Shown one piece after another: positions 17,538 to 26,882 of a stretch of DNA of 64,000 bases. A model generated the notes under the pieces. The model searched no databases and was not told the origin of the DNA. It saw only the letters and a list, made by a program, of their open reading frames with translations. The position numbers were made by a program, and so were the translations under genes. The stretch is taken from positions 93,727-157,726 of the forward strand of contig NZ_JACSPN010000003.1 in NCBI RefSeq assembly GCF_015142735.1, given 5' to 3'. Source of the DNA: Oerskovia douganii (GTDB lineage: Bacteria > Actinomycetota > Actinomycetes > Actinomycetales > Cellulomonadaceae). Numbering within the stretch: position 1 is the first letter of the stretch; each line of letters opens with the position of its first letter.

Positions 17538-17567
17538 TTGACCCTGCACGGACCGTCCAGGTAGTCT
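17538..17567 (+). promoter_or_regulatory. rplM-rpsI promoter
   Basis: TTGACC (17538-17543), an 18-nt spacer and TAGTCT (17562-17567) make a good housekeeping sigma promoter. Transcription from about 17574 would give a leader of about 145 nt before rplM. Confidence 0.75.
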
Positions 17568-17718
17568 GTTGAGTCGTTGTGCTTCCCCTTCGGTATCTCG
17601 TCACCTGTGCGCCCACTCGCTCCGTGACCTGGACACCCGTCAACCGAAGGCCGAACGACTTGTCGGACGCAGGCTCCTGCGCCGAAGACATCGAAGACAC
17701 GAAACGAAGGCTACGACC

Positions 17719-18162
17719 GTGCGTACGTACACCCCGAAGCCCGGCGACGTCCAGCGTGACTGGTACGTCATCGACGCGACCGACGTCGTCCTGGGCCGTC
17801 TCGCCACCCACGTGGCGACCCTGCTCCGTGGCAAGCACAAGGCCACCTTTGCTCCGCACGTCGACGGCGGTGACTTCGTCATCGTCATCAACGCCGGCAA
17901 GGTTGCCCTGACCGGCAACAAGCGCGAGCAGAAGCTGGCATACACCCACTCCGGTTACCCGGGTGGTCTTCGGGCGGTCGCGTACAGCGACCTGCTGGAG
18001 AAGCACCCCGAGCGTGCTGTGGAGAAGGCCGTCCGCGGCATGATCCCCAAGACCTCGCTCGGCCGCGCTCAGTTCGGCAAGCTCAAGGTCTACGCAGGCT
18101 CTGAGCACCCGCACGCCGCGCAGCAGCCGAAGACTTTCGAGATCACCCAGGTCGCGCAGTAG
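17719..18162 (+). CDS. rplM: 50S ribosomal protein L13 (uL13)
   Basis: L13 is an early assembly protein of the 50S subunit. The 147-aa product starts at GTG 17719 (behind GAAGG), giving [20 protein letters not shown], and includes the signature [20 protein letters not shown] and [19 protein letters not shown]. The frame is open upstream, but the extra residues have no counterpart in the family. It forms the conserved two-gene operon with rpsI, 46 nt downstream, under a clear promoter at 17538-17567. Confidence 0.98.
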   Translation: MRTYTPKPGDVQRDWYVIDATDVVLGRLATHVATLLRGKHKATFAPHVDGGDFVIVINAGKVALTGNKREQKLAYTHSGYPGGLRAVAYSDLLEKHPERAVEKAVRGMIPKTSLGRAQFGKLKVYAGSEHPHAAQQPKTFEITQVAQ

Positions 18163-18208
18163 GCTCCGCCTGCTCGTAGACGAGAACTTAGGACGCGAGG
18201 ACACACCA

Positions 18209-18697
18209 GTGGCCGAGACCACCGTCGACATCGACGTGCTGGACGAAGAGACCCCCAGCAACTACACCTCTGAGAGCGCGGCCCCCACGGGCCGTGGCCA
18301 GAGCATCACCGCCCCCGCGCAGGCCCTGGGCCGTCGCAAGGAGGCCATCGCCCGCGTGCGCCTGGTGCCCGGCACCGGCCAGTGGAAGATCAACGGCCGC
18401 ACCCTCGAGGGGTACTTCCCCAACAAGGTGCACCAGCAGCTCGTCAACTCCCCGCTGAAGCTGGTCGACGTCGAGGGTCGCTTCGACGTCATCGCCCGCA
18501 TCAACGGTGGTGGCACCTCCGGCCAGGCCGGCGCCCTGCGCCTCGGCATCGCCCGTGCGCTGAACGAGATCGACGCCGAGCACAACCGCCCGGCGCTCAA
18601 GAAGGCCGGCTTCCTGACCCGCGACGCTCGCGTCGTCGAGCGCAAGAAGGCCGGGCTCAAGAAGGCCCGCAAGGCTCCGCAGTACTCCAAGCGCTGA
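18209..18697 (+). CDS. rpsI: 30S ribosomal protein S9 (uS9)
   Basis: S9 lies in the 30S head, and its C-terminal tail touches P-site tRNA. The 162-aa product has an acidic N-terminal extension of about 38 residues ([20 protein letters not shown]), typical of actinobacteria, before the core [17 protein letters not shown] and the basic tail [12 protein letters not shown] ending in Lys-Arg. Translation starts at GTG 18209. A textbook terminator follows directly. Confidence 0.98.
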   Translation: MAETTVDIDVLDEETPSNYTSESAAPTGRGQSITAPAQALGRRKEAIARVRLVPGTGQWKINGRTLEGYFPNKVHQQLVNSPLKLVDVEGRFDVIARINGGGTSGQAGALRLGIARALNEIDAEHNRPALKKAGFLTRDARVVERKKAGLKKARKAPQYSKR

Positions 18698-18711
18698 TCC
18701 AGCGCTTGCGA

Positions 18712-18756
18712 ACGACGGCCCCGGTGGACACAGTCCACCGGGGCCGTCGTCTTTTG
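18712..18756 (+). terminator. rpsI terminator with T-tract
   Basis: An 18-bp perfect stem (18712-18729 with 18733-18750) around loop ACA is followed by CTTTT. It is the most canonical intrinsic terminator in the window. Confidence 0.93.
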
Positions 18757-18849
18757 TCAGGGATGCTGACGAGCGACCGGACCGGTCTGCTCGCAGCGGG
18801 GGCGGGACAGGCCCTGGTGCCTGTACCGTCCCGTTGAGGGAGGAAACTC

Positions 18850-20214
18850 ATGGGACGACTGTTCGGCACCGACGGGGTGCGGGGGCTGGCGAACAGAGAC
18901 GTCACGGCCGAGCTCGCGCTCGGCCTGGGCGTGGCTGCTGCGAACGTGCTGGGACGCACGGGACAACCTGACGGGCACCGGCCGCGCGCCGTGATCGGCC
19001 GCGACCCCCGGGCCTCGGGCGAGTTCCTGGGGGCCGCCGTGACGGCAGGTCTCGCCAGCGCGGGCGTGAACGTGCTCGACGTCGGCGTCCTGCCCACCCC
19101 CGCGGTCGCGTTCCTCACGAGCACGCTCGACGTGGACTTCGGGGTCATGATCTCCGCGTCGCACAACCCGATGGCGGACAACGGCATCAAGTTCCTCGCG
19201 CGCGGAGGCATCAAGCTCGAGGACTCGCTCGAGGACGAGATGGAGCGCCAGCTCCACGCCGAGTGGGACCGGCCGCTCGGGGCCGAGGTCGGCCGCGTGC
19301 GCCGCGACACCGGGAGCGCGGGGGCCGACTACGTCGAGCACCTCATCGCGAGCATCGGCGCCACGGGGGACGCCCTGCCGCTCTCCGGGCTGCGGATCGC
19401 CGTCGACTGTGCGAACGGGGCCGCGAGCGACGTGGGACCGGCCGCGCTGCGCGCAGCGGGAGCAGACGTCGTCGTCATGAACGCGAGCCCCGACGGGCGC
19501 AACATCAACGAGAAGTGCGGGTCCAACCACCCCGAGCAGCTCCAGGCCGTCGTGGTCGCCTCCGAGGCGGACTTCGGCGTCGCGTTCGACGGTGACGCGG
19601 ACCGCTGCATCGCGGTCGACCACCGCGGCGTGCTCGTCGACGGCGACCAGATCATGGGCGTCCTGGCCCTCGCCGAGAAGGACAAGGGCCGCCTCGCCGA
19701 CGACACGCTCGTCGTGACCGTGATGAGCAACCTCGGGCTCATCCTCGCGATGCGCGAGGCCGGTATCCGCACGGTCCAGACGGCCGTGGGGGACCGCTAC
19801 GTGCTCGAGGAGATGCGCGCCAAGGGGTACACGCTCGGTGGCGAGCAGTCCGGCCACATCATCCTGTCCCAGTTCGCGACGACGGGCGACGGGGTGCTGA
19901 CCGCGCTCCAGCTCGCCTCGCGCATCCAGGAGTCCGGCGCCAAGCTGTCCGACCTCGCCGGTGCCGTGCCCAAGCTGCCGCAGACGCTCCTCAACGTGCG
20001 CGGCGTCGACAAGGCTCGGACCGCGACCGACGAGGCCCTCCAGGCCGCCGTCGCAGCGGCCGAGGAGCAGCTCGGGGAGACGGGGCGGGTCGTCCTGCGA
20101 TCGTCGGGCACCGAGCCCCTCGTCCGGGTCATGGTCGAGGCCGCGACGCAGACCACGGCCGACGCCGTCGCCGAGTCGCTCGCGCAGGTCGTGCGCGACA
20201 GGCTCGCCCTGTGA
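18850..20214 (+). CDS. glmM: phosphoglucosamine mutase
   Basis: GlmM converts glucosamine-6-phosphate to glucosamine-1-phosphate on the way to UDP-GlcNAc for peptidoglycan. The 454-aa product begins [15 protein letters not shown]; the phosphorylated Ser is residue 104 in [13 protein letters not shown]; the magnesium loop is FDGDADRC, the sugar loop contains GGEQSGHI, and the phosphate loop is [18 protein letters not shown] precedes the ATG, with TACCGT at 18824-18829 as a possible -10. It overlaps def by 4 nt (GTGA). glmS, the preceding step, is 3 kb downstream. Confidence 0.98.
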   Translation: MGRLFGTDGVRGLANRDVTAELALGLGVAAANVLGRTGQPDGHRPRAVIGRDPRASGEFLGAAVTAGLASAGVNVLDVGVLPTPAVAFLTSTLDVDFGVMISASHNPMADNGIKFLARGGIKLEDSLEDEMERQLHAEWDRPLGAEVGRVRRDTGSAGADYVEHLIASIGATGDALPLSGLRIAVDCANGAASDVGPAALRAAGADVVVMNASPDGRNINEKCGSNHPEQLQAVVVASEADFGVAFDGDADRCIAVDHRGVLVDGDQIMGVLALAEKDKGRLADDTLVVTVMSNLGLILAMREAGIRTVQTAVGDRYVLEEMRAKGYTLGGEQSGHIILSQFATTGDGVLTALQLASRIQESGAKLSDLAGAVPKLPQTLLNVRGVDKARTATDEALQAAVAAAEEQLGETGRVVLRSSGTEPLVRVMVEAATQTTADAVAESLAQVVRDRLAL

Positions 20215-20897
20215 CGACCGGCCCCGTCGACCTGGGGACGGGGGCCGGTCACGCCGGACCCGTCGACCAGGGCCTGAAGGACCAGGTCGCGGCCCACCTC
20301 GCCCGGTACGAGGACGGCGTGCTCCCGATCGTCCAGGCAGGCCACCCCGTCCTGCGGGCTGTCGCGGCGCCCTACACGGGCCAGCTCGGAGACCTGTTCC
20401 CCGCGCTCGTCGAGGCGATGCGCCGCACCATGCACGCCGCGCCCGGCGTCGGGCTCGCGGCCCCGCAGATCGGCCTCGGTCTGGCGGTCGCCGTGGTCCA
20501 GGACCCCGGGGTCGCGGACCCCGAGGACGCAGACCTGCGGGAGCGGCACCCCGTGCCGTTCCGGGTCCTGGTCAACCCGACCTACGAGCCCGTGGGCGAC
20601 GAGCGGCGCGCGTTCTTCGAGGGCTGCCTGAGCGTGAGCGGCTGGCAGGCCGTCGTCGCCCGGCCACGGACCGTGCGCCTCACGGCGCAGGACGAGCACG
20701 GCGCACCCGTCGACGAGGTCCTCACGGGATGGCCCGCGCGCATCGTCCAGCACGAGACGGACCACCTGCGCGGCGAGCTGTACCTCGACCACGCCGAGGT
20801 CCGCTCGCTCGCGTCGAACGACAACATGATGCGGTACTGGGGCAGCACGCCGGACCCCTCGGGGGCCGCGGAAGCGCTGGGGTTCCGGCTGCCCTGA
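20211..20897 (+). CDS. def: peptide deformylase
   Basis: Deformylase removes the formyl group from initiator Met, acting before methionine aminopeptidase. The 228-aa product carries the three active-site motifs: [26 protein letters not shown] with the metal Cys, and [12 protein letters not shown] with the two metal His and catalytic Glu. An N-terminal part of about 35 residues precedes the usual domain, as in several actinobacterial deformylases. GTG 20211 overlaps the glmM stop. Confidence 0.96.
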   Translation: MTTGPVDLGTGAGHAGPVDQGLKDQVAAHLARYEDGVLPIVQAGHPVLRAVAAPYTGQLGDLFPALVEAMRRTMHAAPGVGLAAPQIGLGLAVAVVQDPGVADPEDADLRERHPVPFRVLVNPTYEPVGDERRAFFEGCLSVSGWQAVVARPRTVRLTAQDEHGAPVDEVLTGWPARIVQHETDHLRGELYLDHAEVRSLASNDNMMRYWGSTPDPSGAAEALGFRLP

Positions 20898-21185
20898 CCG
20901 CCCCGCACGACCGGCGGGTGCGCGGGCACGCGACCACCCGTCGCGCGCAGGACGTCACAGCATCCCTGCGGGGGACCTCTCTCCAGGTGGATCTCCCTCC
21001 GGAGGATGACGTGCCGGGCCGCTGCGTCCGGCAGAATCGTCCTCGGAAGGTGGGGGTCGACATCAGGGCAGACTGGGGGGTTTCCCCGATGGTGTCGGGC
21101 CTCCGTATCCGTAGGCTGGTCACAGGCGTCCACCGACGTCTGTGACCAGCCTGGCTCGCCCCACCAGCCGACGAACAGAGGACCC
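20898..21185 (+). other. def-dedA intergenic region
   Basis: The 288 nt hold a perfect 10-bp palindrome CCTCCGGAGG at 20996-21005, a candidate -10 TAGGCT at 21112-21117, an inverted repeat (21113-21152) that begins in this -10, and an AGAGGA ribosome binding site before GTG 21186. No coding region is supported. Confidence 0.6.
21112..21152 (+). promoter_or_regulatory. promoter with overlapping 13-bp inverted repeat before the DedA gene
   Basis: TAGGCT (21112-21117) fits the -10 pattern. AGGCTGGTCACAG (21113-21125) and CTGTGACCAGCCT (21140-21152) are perfect inverted copies separated by 14 nt, spanning the predicted start site. It may be an operator or a stem-loop at the 5' end of the mRNA. 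Confidence 0.55.
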
Positions 21186-21929
21186 GTGATCGAGGCCGTT
21201 TCGACCTTCCTGGAGAACCTGGAGACCTGGGTCCTCGCTCTCGCGGCGTCCGCCTGGATCTACCCCGCCCTGTACGCCTTCGCGACGATCGACGGGTTCT
21301 TCCCGCCGATCCCCAGCGAGTCCGTGGTCATCACGCTCGCCGTCGCCGCCAGCGCGTCGGGCAACCCGAACCTCGTGCTCGTCCTGGTGATCGCCGCGCT
21401 CGGAGCCTGGACGGGGGACCAGATCGCCTACGCGCTGGGTCGCACGGTCGGGACAGAACGCTTCCGCTTCCTGCGGACCGTGCGGGGGCGCAAGGCCGTC
21501 GCCTGGGCAGACCAGGCGCTCAAGGTGCGCGGTGCCGCGTTCATCCTCGCGGCCCGCTACGTCCCGATCGGCCGCGTCGCGGTCAACATGACCGCGGGCG
21601 CCGTCGGGTACCCCCGTCGCCGCTTCATGGCCTACTCCGGGATCGCCGCCGCCACCTGGGCGGTCTACTCGGTGATCATCGGCCTCGTCGCCGCGCAGTG
21701 GCTGGGGCACCAGCCGCTCCTCGCCATGGTGATCGGCGTGTTCATGGGCGTCCTGTCCGGCGTGGTCGTCGACCGCGTGATGAACAGCATGGCGCGCCGC
21801 CGCCGCGCACGGGAGGCAGCCCGCGACGCCGCCGTGGCGACCCCCCTCCACGGTGGGTCGGCCGACCGGTCGGTCGCGACGTCGTCGGGCCTCGACGACG
21901 ACGAGGACGCGGTCCGCCGCGCCTGCTGA
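21186..21929 (+). CDS. DedA family membrane protein
   Basis: DedA/VTT-domain proteins are inner-membrane proteins linked to undecaprenyl-phosphate or phospholipid translocation. The 247-aa product has the expected segments: an N-terminal helix (ETWVLALAASAWIYPALYAF), the re-entrant FATIDGFFPPIPSESVVITL, the conserved GAWTGDQIAYALGR, and RYVPIGRVAVNMTAGAVG near residue 125, then C-terminal helices. A basic and Asp-rich cytosolic tail ends it. GTG 21186 follows AGAGGA. Confidence 0.88.
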   Translation: MIEAVSTFLENLETWVLALAASAWIYPALYAFATIDGFFPPIPSESVVITLAVAASASGNPNLVLVLVIAALGAWTGDQIAYALGRTVGTERFRFLRTVRGRKAVAWADQALKVRGAAFILAARYVPIGRVAVNMTAGAVGYPRRRFMAYSGIAAATWAVYSVIIGLVAAQWLGHQPLLAMVIGVFMGVLSGVVVDRVMNSMARRRRAREAARDAAVATPLHGGSADRSVATSSGLDDDEDAVRRAC

Positions 21930-21957
21930 CCCCCCGCAGCGCCGCCCGCGGCAAGGG

Positions 21958-22989
21958 TCAGACCTTGCGCAGGCGCGCGCGCTGGACCGAGTGGTCCGAC
22001 CCCTTCGTGAGCACCAGCGTCGCGCGCCCGCGGGTCGGCAGGATGTTCTGCTCGAGGTTCGGCGCGTTGATCGAGTCCCAGATCGACTTCGCCTTCTCGA
22101 CGGCCTCCTCGTCGGTCAGCGTCGCGTAGCGCTTGAAGTACGACTCGGGGCGCGCGAACGCCGTCCGCCGCAGCGACAGGAAGCGGTCCACGTACCACTG
22201 GCGGATGTTGCGCGTGCGCGCGTCGACGTAGATCGAGAAGTCGAAGAAGTCGCTCACCGCGACCGTGGACTCGTCCGACGGGCCGGGCCGCGCCGGCTGG
22301 AGGACGTTGAGCCCCTCGACGATCAGGACGTCCGGCTTGCGGACGACCGTCTCGGCACCCGGGACGATGTCATAGGTCAGGTGGTCGTAGACCGGGCTGC
22401 GGACCTCGGGCGCGCCGGCCTTGACCCGCGACAGGAAGCGGATGAGCGCACGCCGGTCGTACGACTCGGGGAAGCCCTTGCGCTCCATGAGCCCGCGGCG
22501 CGCGAGCTCGGCGTTCGGGTAGAGGAACCCGTCGGTCGTGATGAGCTCGACGCGTGGCGTCTCCGGCCAGCGGGCGAGCATCTCGCGCAGGACCCGGGAC
22601 GTCGTCGACTTGCCCACGGCGACCGACCCCGCGACCCCGATCACGTACGGCGTGCGCGTCGAGTTCTCCCGCAGGAACGTCGACGTGGCCTCGTGCAGGC
22701 CGCTCGTCGCGGTGACGTACAGGTTCAGCAGCCGCGAGATCGGCCGGTAGATCGCGTCCACCTCCGCCAGGTCGATCGGGTCGCCCAACCCGCGCAGCTT
22801 GACGACGTCGGCGTCCGTCAGCGGCAGAGGCGTCGACTCGGAGAGCTTGCTCCACGCCGCACGGTCCAGGTCGACGTAGGGCGACGTCGGCGCGAGATCG
22901 GGCAGGCGTCCGGAGCCGGGCGCGGCGTCCTGGCCGCTCGCAGGGGAACCCTCGAGCGGAGGGACGGGCAGGTCGGAGGAAGGAACCAC
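21958..22989 (-). CDS. coaA: type I pantothenate kinase
   Basis: CoaA phosphorylates pantothenate, the first step of coenzyme A synthesis. The P-loop [12 protein letters not shown] is at residues 118-129; [22 protein letters not shown] and the C-terminal block [15 protein letters not shown] are family signatures. The 343-aa length from GTG 22989 slightly exceeds the usual 310 because of a Pro-rich N-terminus; this start follows a -10 (CAGAAT) by 7 nt. The frame remains open upstream to 23112. Convergent with the DedA gene, divergent from glmS. Confidence 0.95.
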   Translation of the reverse strand: MVPSSDLPVPPLEGSPASGQDAAPGSGRLPDLAPTSPYVDLDRAAWSKLSESTPLPLTDADVVKLRGLGDPIDLAEVDAIYRPISRLLNLYVTATSGLHEATSTFLRENSTRTPYVIGVAGSVAVGKSTTSRVLREMLARWPETPRVELITTDGFLYPNAELARRGLMERKGFPESYDRRALIRFLSRVKAGAPEVRSPVYDHLTYDIVPGAETVVRKPDVLIVEGLNVLQPARPGPSDESTVAVSDFFDFSIYVDARTRNIRQWYVDRFLSLRRTAFARPESYFKRYATLTDEEAVEKAKSIWDSINAPNLEQNILPTRGRATLVLTKGSDHSVQRARLRKV

Positions 22990-23002
22990 TCGGACGATTC
23001 TG
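22990..23002 (-). promoter_or_regulatory. leaderless promoter of coaA
   Basis: On the minus strand CAGAAT (plus 22997-23002) is 7 nt before GTG 22989. The same hexamer and spacing are used by the MerR-type gene at 41335. Confidence 0.55.
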
Positions 23003-23096
23003 CCGGACTCCGGGGCGCACCGTGAACACGAAGACGCTGGACCGCTAACAAAGAACCGCGAGATGTCGCGGCTGCGAAGGCCCCAGGACGTCCGGC

Positions 23097-23110
23097 TAGA
23101 CTCCGAGACC
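23097..23110 (+). promoter_or_regulatory. promoter of glmS
   Basis: TAGACT (23097-23102) lies 8 nt before ATG 23111, predicting a leaderless or near-leaderless mRNA. No glmS ribozyme sequence is visible in the short leader. Confidence 0.6.
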
Positions 23111-24976
23111 ATGTGTGGAATCGTGGGTTACGCAGGCCCCTCAGAAGCGTCGGGGCGACCCCTCGACGTCGTCCTCGAAGGACTCGGAAGGCTCGAGTAC
23201 CGCGGCTACGACTCGGCCGGGGTCGCGCTCGTCGCGCCCGACCAGAGCACCGTCGCGACGGCCAAGAAGTCCGGCAAGCTCGTCAAGCTCGTCGACGAGC
23301 TCCAGGCCCGGCCGCTGCCCGCGGCCACCGCGGCGATCGGGCACACCCGTTGGGCGACCCACGGCGCGCCGAACGACACCAACGCCCACCCGCACCTCGC
23401 GGACGACGGCCGGCTCGCCGTGATCCACAACGGGATCGTCGAGAACTTCGCCGTCCTCAAGGAGGAGCTGCTCGCCGACGGCGCCACGTTCCTCTCCGAG
23501 ACCGACACCGAGGTCGCCGCGCAGCTCCTCGCCCGCGCCTACCGGCGCACCGGGAACCTCACCGAGGCCATGGCCTACGTCGCCCGCCAGCTCGAGGGGA
23601 CGTTCACCCTGCTCGCCGTCCACGCGGACGACCCGACCACCGTGGTCGGCGCACGGCACGACTCGCCGCTCGTCGTCGGGCTCGGCGAGGGCGAGAACTT
23701 CCTCGGCTCGGACGTCGCCGCCTTCATCGCGTCGACCAAGGACGCCCTCGAGCTCGGCCAGGACCAGATCGTCACCATCACCCCGGACACCGTCGAGGTC
23801 ACCGACTTCCACGGCAACCCCGCCGAGGCCACGCGCTTCACGGTCGACTGGGACGCCGCCGCGGCCGAGAAGGGCGGGTTCTCGTCCTTCATGGACAAGG
23901 AGATCCACGACCAGCCGCACGCCGTGGGCGACACCCTGCTCGGGCGCACCGACGCCGACGGCCGCCTGGTCCTCGACGACCTGCGGATCGACGAGGCCGT
24001 GCTGCGGACCGTCGACAAGATCATCGTCGTCGCGTGCGGCACGGCCGCCTACTCGGGGCACGTCGCCAAGTACGCGATCGAGCACTGGTGCCGCATCCCC
24101 GTCGAGGTCGAGCTCGCGCACGAGTTCCGCTACCGCGACCCGATCGTCGACGAGAAGACCCTCGTCGTGGCCGTCACGCAGTCCGGCGAGACCATGGACA
24201 CCCTCATGGCCGTGCGGCACGCTCGCGAGCAGGGCGCCAAGGTCATCTCGATCGTCAACACGCACGGGTCCACCATCCCGCGCGAGTCCGACGCCGTCCT
24301 GTACACGCACGCCGGCCCCGAGATCGCCGTCGCCTCGACCAAGGCGTTCCTCTCGCAGATCACCGCGGCCTACCTCCTGGGTCTGTACCTCGCCCAGCTG
24401 CGCGGGAACAAGTTCCCCGACGAGATCCGCGAGATCCTCGACGACCTGCGCGAGATGCCCCGCAAGATCCAGACCGTGATCGAGCGCGGCGAGTACGTGA
24501 GCGCCGTGGCCCGCTCCATGAAGGACGCCACGTCCGTCCTCTTCCTGGGACGCCACGTCGGGTTCCCGGTCGCGCTCGAGGGCGCTCTCAAGCTCAAGGA
24601 GCTCGCGTACATCCACGCCGAGGGCTTCGCCGCGGGCGAGCTCAAGCACGGCCCCATCGCGCTCATCGACGAGGGCCAGCCGGTCTTCGTCGTGGTGCCG
24701 TCGCCGCGCGGGCGCGACTCGTTGCACTCCAAGGTCGTCTCCAACATCCAGGAGATCCGTGCGCGCGGCGCGCGGACCCTCGTGATCGCCGAGGACGGCG
24801 ACGACGCGGTGCTGCCCTACGCCGACGAGATCTTCTGGATCCCGCAGTCGCCCACCCTCATGTCGCCGCTGCTCGCGGTCGTCCCGCTGCAGATCTTCGC
24901 GATGGCCCTCGCCACGGCCAAGGGGCTCGACGTCGACCAGCCGCGCAACCTCGCGAAGTCGGTCACGGTCGAGTAG
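23111..24976 (+). CDS. glmS: glutamine-fructose-6-phosphate aminotransferase (isomerizing)
   Basis: GlmS makes glucosamine-6-phosphate from fructose-6-phosphate and glutamine, committing carbon to UDP-GlcNAc. The 621-aa product has the N-terminal glutaminase domain with nucleophile Cys2 ([12 protein letters not shown]; then [11 protein letters not shown]-like [10 protein letters not shown] and HNGIVENF) and two SIS domains ([44 protein letters not shown]). ATG 23111 is required to place the Cys at position 2. With glmM nearby, the amino-sugar branch is complete up to GlcN-1-P. Confidence 0.98.
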   Translation: MCGIVGYAGPSEASGRPLDVVLEGLGRLEYRGYDSAGVALVAPDQSTVATAKKSGKLVKLVDELQARPLPAATAAIGHTRWATHGAPNDTNAHPHLADDGRLAVIHNGIVENFAVLKEELLADGATFLSETDTEVAAQLLARAYRRTGNLTEAMAYVARQLEGTFTLLAVHADDPTTVVGARHDSPLVVGLGEGENFLGSDVAAFIASTKDALELGQDQIVTITPDTVEVTDFHGNPAEATRFTVDWDAAAAEKGGFSSFMDKEIHDQPHAVGDTLLGRTDADGRLVLDDLRIDEAVLRTVDKIIVVACGTAAYSGHVAKYAIEHWCRIPVEVELAHEFRYRDPIVDEKTLVVAVTQSGETMDTLMAVRHAREQGAKVISIVNTHGSTIPRESDAVLYTHAGPEIAVASTKAFLSQITAAYLLGLYLAQLRGNKFPDEIREILDDLREMPRKIQTVIERGEYVSAVARSMKDATSVLFLGRHVGFPVALEGALKLKELAYIHAEGFAAGELKHGPIALIDEGQPVFVVVPSPRGRDSLHSKVVSNIQEIRARGARTLVIAEDGDDAVLPYADEIFWIPQSPTLMSPLLAVVPLQIFAMALATAKGLDVDQPRNLAKSVTVE

Positions 24977-24994
24977 TCGCTCGTCCCTGCCTCC

Positions 24995-25088
24995 CGGAAG
25001 CCCCCCCCCCCACCACCACCACCCTCCCGGGCGGGCCGCACCGGCCCACTGAGGGCACCCCCCGGCGCGGCGGCGGGGGGGGCTTCCG
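24995..25088 (+). terminator. glmS terminator region with long loop
   Basis: CGGAAGCCCCCCCC (24995-25008) is the inverted copy of GGGGGGGGCTTCCG (25075-25088). The unusually long loop of about 66 nt contains CCA repeats and copy B of the 39-nt repeat, as if a terminator had been split by an insertion. Confidence 0.6.
25032..25070 (+). repeat. 39-nt repeat, copy B (glmS 3' region)
   Basis: Same strand and 35 of 39 identical to 8373-8411. It lies inside the loop of the glmS terminator-like repeat. The stem GGGCC-N5-GGCCC is kept while the loop base differs. Confidence 0.75.
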
Positions 25089-25237
25089 TCGTCACGGCTG
25101 CGGCTGCGGCTCGGGCTCTGCTGCAGCTGCCGCGCCCGCTGCCGCGGCCCGCGTGCGGGGGCGTGGGCGTTGGGCGCGGTCGGGGACCGGACCGTGCGCC
25201 GAGGGCAGGGCCGGCGTGGTCGGAGGGCCCTGCGACA

Positions 25238-25249
25238 TAGGGTGAGCGC
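25238..25249 (+). promoter_or_regulatory. leaderless promoter of acpS
   Basis: TAGGGT (25238-25243) is 6 nt before ATG 25250. No ribosome binding site is present. Confidence 0.6.
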
Positions 25250-25600
25250 ATGATCATCGGGGTGGGTATCGACGTGGTGGACGTCGCGCGGTTCATGGAC
25301 ACGCTCGAGCGGACGCCGCGCCTGCGGGAGAAGCTGTTCACCCCGGCCGAGCGGGACCTGCCCGCGTCGTCGCTCGCGGCCCGGTTCGCCGCCAAGGAGG
25401 CCATCGCCAAGGCGCTCGGTGCACCCGGCGGCATGCGCTGGCAGGACGCGACGGTCCACCGGGTCGTCGGGGGAGCGCCCCAGGTCGAGATCTCGGGGAC
25501 GGTCCAGGCGCGCGCGACCGAGCTGGGCATCGCGCGGTTCCACCTGTCGATCTCGCACGACGCGGGGATCGCGTCGGCCATGGTGGTCGCGGAGGGCTGA
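25250..25600 (+). CDS. acpS: holo-[acyl-carrier-protein] synthase
   Basis: AcpS transfers phosphopantetheine from CoA to acyl carrier protein. The 116-aa product has the two family motifs: [12 protein letters not shown] with metal-binding Asp at residue 8, and [18 protein letters not shown] with the catalytic Glu/Lys, ending [19 protein letters not shown]. It follows glmS, as in many actinobacteria, with a leaderless promoter of its own. It converges on the LLM oxidoreductase gene across a perfect hairpin. Confidence 0.95.
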   Translation: MIIGVGIDVVDVARFMDTLERTPRLREKLFTPAERDLPASSLAARFAAKEAIAKALGAPGGMRWQDATVHRVVGGAPQVEISGTVQARATELGIARFHLSISHDAGIASAMVVAEG

Positions 25601-25624
25601 GGGCTCGTGGCCGTGAGCGGCCGT

Positions 25625-25679
25625 CGAGCACGAGGTTGCGGTCGTTCTCGACGTCAGGACGACCGCAACCTCGTGCTCG
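25625..25679. terminator. bidirectional terminator acpS / LLM gene
   Basis: A 21-bp perfect inverted repeat (25625-25645 with 25659-25679) around a 13-nt loop lies between the convergent genes. Neither side has a long T-tract. Confidence 0.8.
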
Positions 25680-25719
25680 GCACCGGCACGGCCCCGCAGG
25701 CACCGAGCCGGCGGAGCGG

Positions 25720-26772
25720 TCAGCCCTGCAGCGCAGGCACGACCTCGCGCTCGAACAGCTCGATCCCGCTGCGGTCGTACGCGGCCTCGGCGAAGTACGT
25801 GATCGCGTAGGTCATGCCCGCGCCCTCGAGCTTCTGGAGGTTCTCGACGATCTGCTCGGGCGTGCCCACGAGCGGGCCCGAGCGGAAGTCGGCGACGGTC
25901 TCCTCGGCCTTCGCCGGGACCGTCTTGGCGTAGTGCTCGCCGATCCAGCGCAGGCGGTCCTCGACCTCGGCCTCGGTCGCGCCGATGACGACGTTGTAGT
26001 TGGACGAGCGCGTGATGTCCTCGAACGGGCGCCCGACGTCCTCGCAGTGCCCCCGCAGGATCTCCGACTTGCGCGTGAAGCCCTCGAGCTGGCCGTCGAA
26101 GTTCGTGTACTGCGCGTGGCGCGCCGCGATGCGCAGGGTCTTCTTCTCGCCGCCGCCCGCGATCCACAGCGGGATGCTGGGGGCGCTGGCGCCGTCGGGG
26201 CCCACGCCGTCGAGCACCTGGAGCGGCTGCGGGTGGCACAGCGCGCCGTCGACCTGGAAGTACCGGCCGTCGAGGGTCGCCGAGCCGGTGCGCCACATCT
26301 GCTCCATGACCTGCACGCCCTCGTCGAGCGCGCCGAGCCGGTCGCCCGCGCCGGGGAAGCCGTAGCCGTAGGCACGCCACTCGTGCTCGTACCAGCCGGC
26401 GCCGATGCCCATCTCTGCGCGGCCGCCGCTGACGATGTCGACGGTCGTCGCGACCTTCGCGAGGTAGGCCGGGTTGCGGTAGGCGATGCACGTGCACATC
26501 TGGCCCAGGCGCACGCGCTCGGTCGATGCGGCGAACGCGGCCATGAGGGTCCAGGCCTCGTGCGTGGCCTCGCCCGTGGGTTCCGGGACGGTGTGGAAGT
26601 GGTCGTACACCCAGGCCGACTCCCACGCGTGGCGCGAGCCCGGGTGGCGTTCGCCGGCGAGCGCGGTGTCCGCGTGCCGCGCGAGCGAGCGCATGGTCTC
26701 CCACTGCTCGGAGGGGTCGATGCCGACGAGGTCCTGACGCCAGCCTTGCGGGATGAAGAGTCCGAATCGCAT
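25720..26772 (-). CDS. LLM-class oxidoreductase, F420-dependent type
   Basis: The 350-aa TIM-barrel protein belongs to the luciferase-like monooxygenase class, subgroup of F420-dependent oxidoreductases common in actinobacteria. Recognisable parts are MRFGLFIPQGWRQDL, RVRLGQMCTCIAYRNPAYLA, SGGRAEMGIGAGWYEHEW near residue 110, and PLWIAGGGEKKTLRIAARHA. The substrate is unknown and the F420 versus FMN preference is inferred from family. Start ATG 26772 is set by a -10 TAGATT 7 nt upstream; an ATG at 26781 lies inside that -10. Confidence 0.85.
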   Translation of the reverse strand: MRFGLFIPQGWRQDLVGIDPSEQWETMRSLARHADTALAGERHPGSRHAWESAWVYDHFHTVPEPTGEATHEAWTLMAAFAASTERVRLGQMCTCIAYRNPAYLAKVATTVDIVSGGRAEMGIGAGWYEHEWRAYGYGFPGAGDRLGALDEGVQVMEQMWRTGSATLDGRYFQVDGALCHPQPLQVLDGVGPDGASAPSIPLWIAGGGEKKTLRIAARHAQYTNFDGQLEGFTRKSEILRGHCEDVGRPFEDITRSSNYNVVIGATEAEVEDRLRWIGEHYAKTVPAKAEETVADFRSGPLVGTPEQIVENLQKLEGAGMTYAITYFAEAAYDRSGIELFEREVVPALQG

Positions 26773-26785
26773 GGGCGCCAATCTA
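26773..26785 (-). promoter_or_regulatory. leaderless promoter of the LLM oxidoreductase gene
   Basis: On the minus strand TAGATT (plus 26780-26785) precedes ATG 26772 by 7 nt. It is identical in hexamer and spacing to the hydrolase promoter at 11477. Confidence 0.65.
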
Positions 26786-26870
26786 GCCCGGCGTGCCGGG
26801 GGCGCGTCGGAAGGGGCCGCCGCGGTCGGTCCCGACGGGTCGCGGCGGGGCGTGACGCGCCGGGGCGCGG

Positions 26871-26882
26871 CATCATGGCCCC
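26871..26882 (+). promoter_or_regulatory. possible leaderless promoter of nnrD
   Basis: CATCAT (26871-26876) is 6 nt before ATG 26883. The first base departs from TANNNT, so support is moderate. Confidence 0.4.

Noticed and set aside
23041-23110. Possible glmS ribozyme in the glmS leader
   Set aside because: The promoter -10 is 8 nt from the start codon, leaving no leader, and the ribozyme is typical of Firmicutes.
23141-26704. Minus-strand open frame of over 1180 codons opposite glmS, acpS and the LLM gene
   Set aside because: It is a GC-driven shadow of real genes, with arginine/glycine/valine-rich composition and no recognisable domain; glmS is clearly coding on the other strand.
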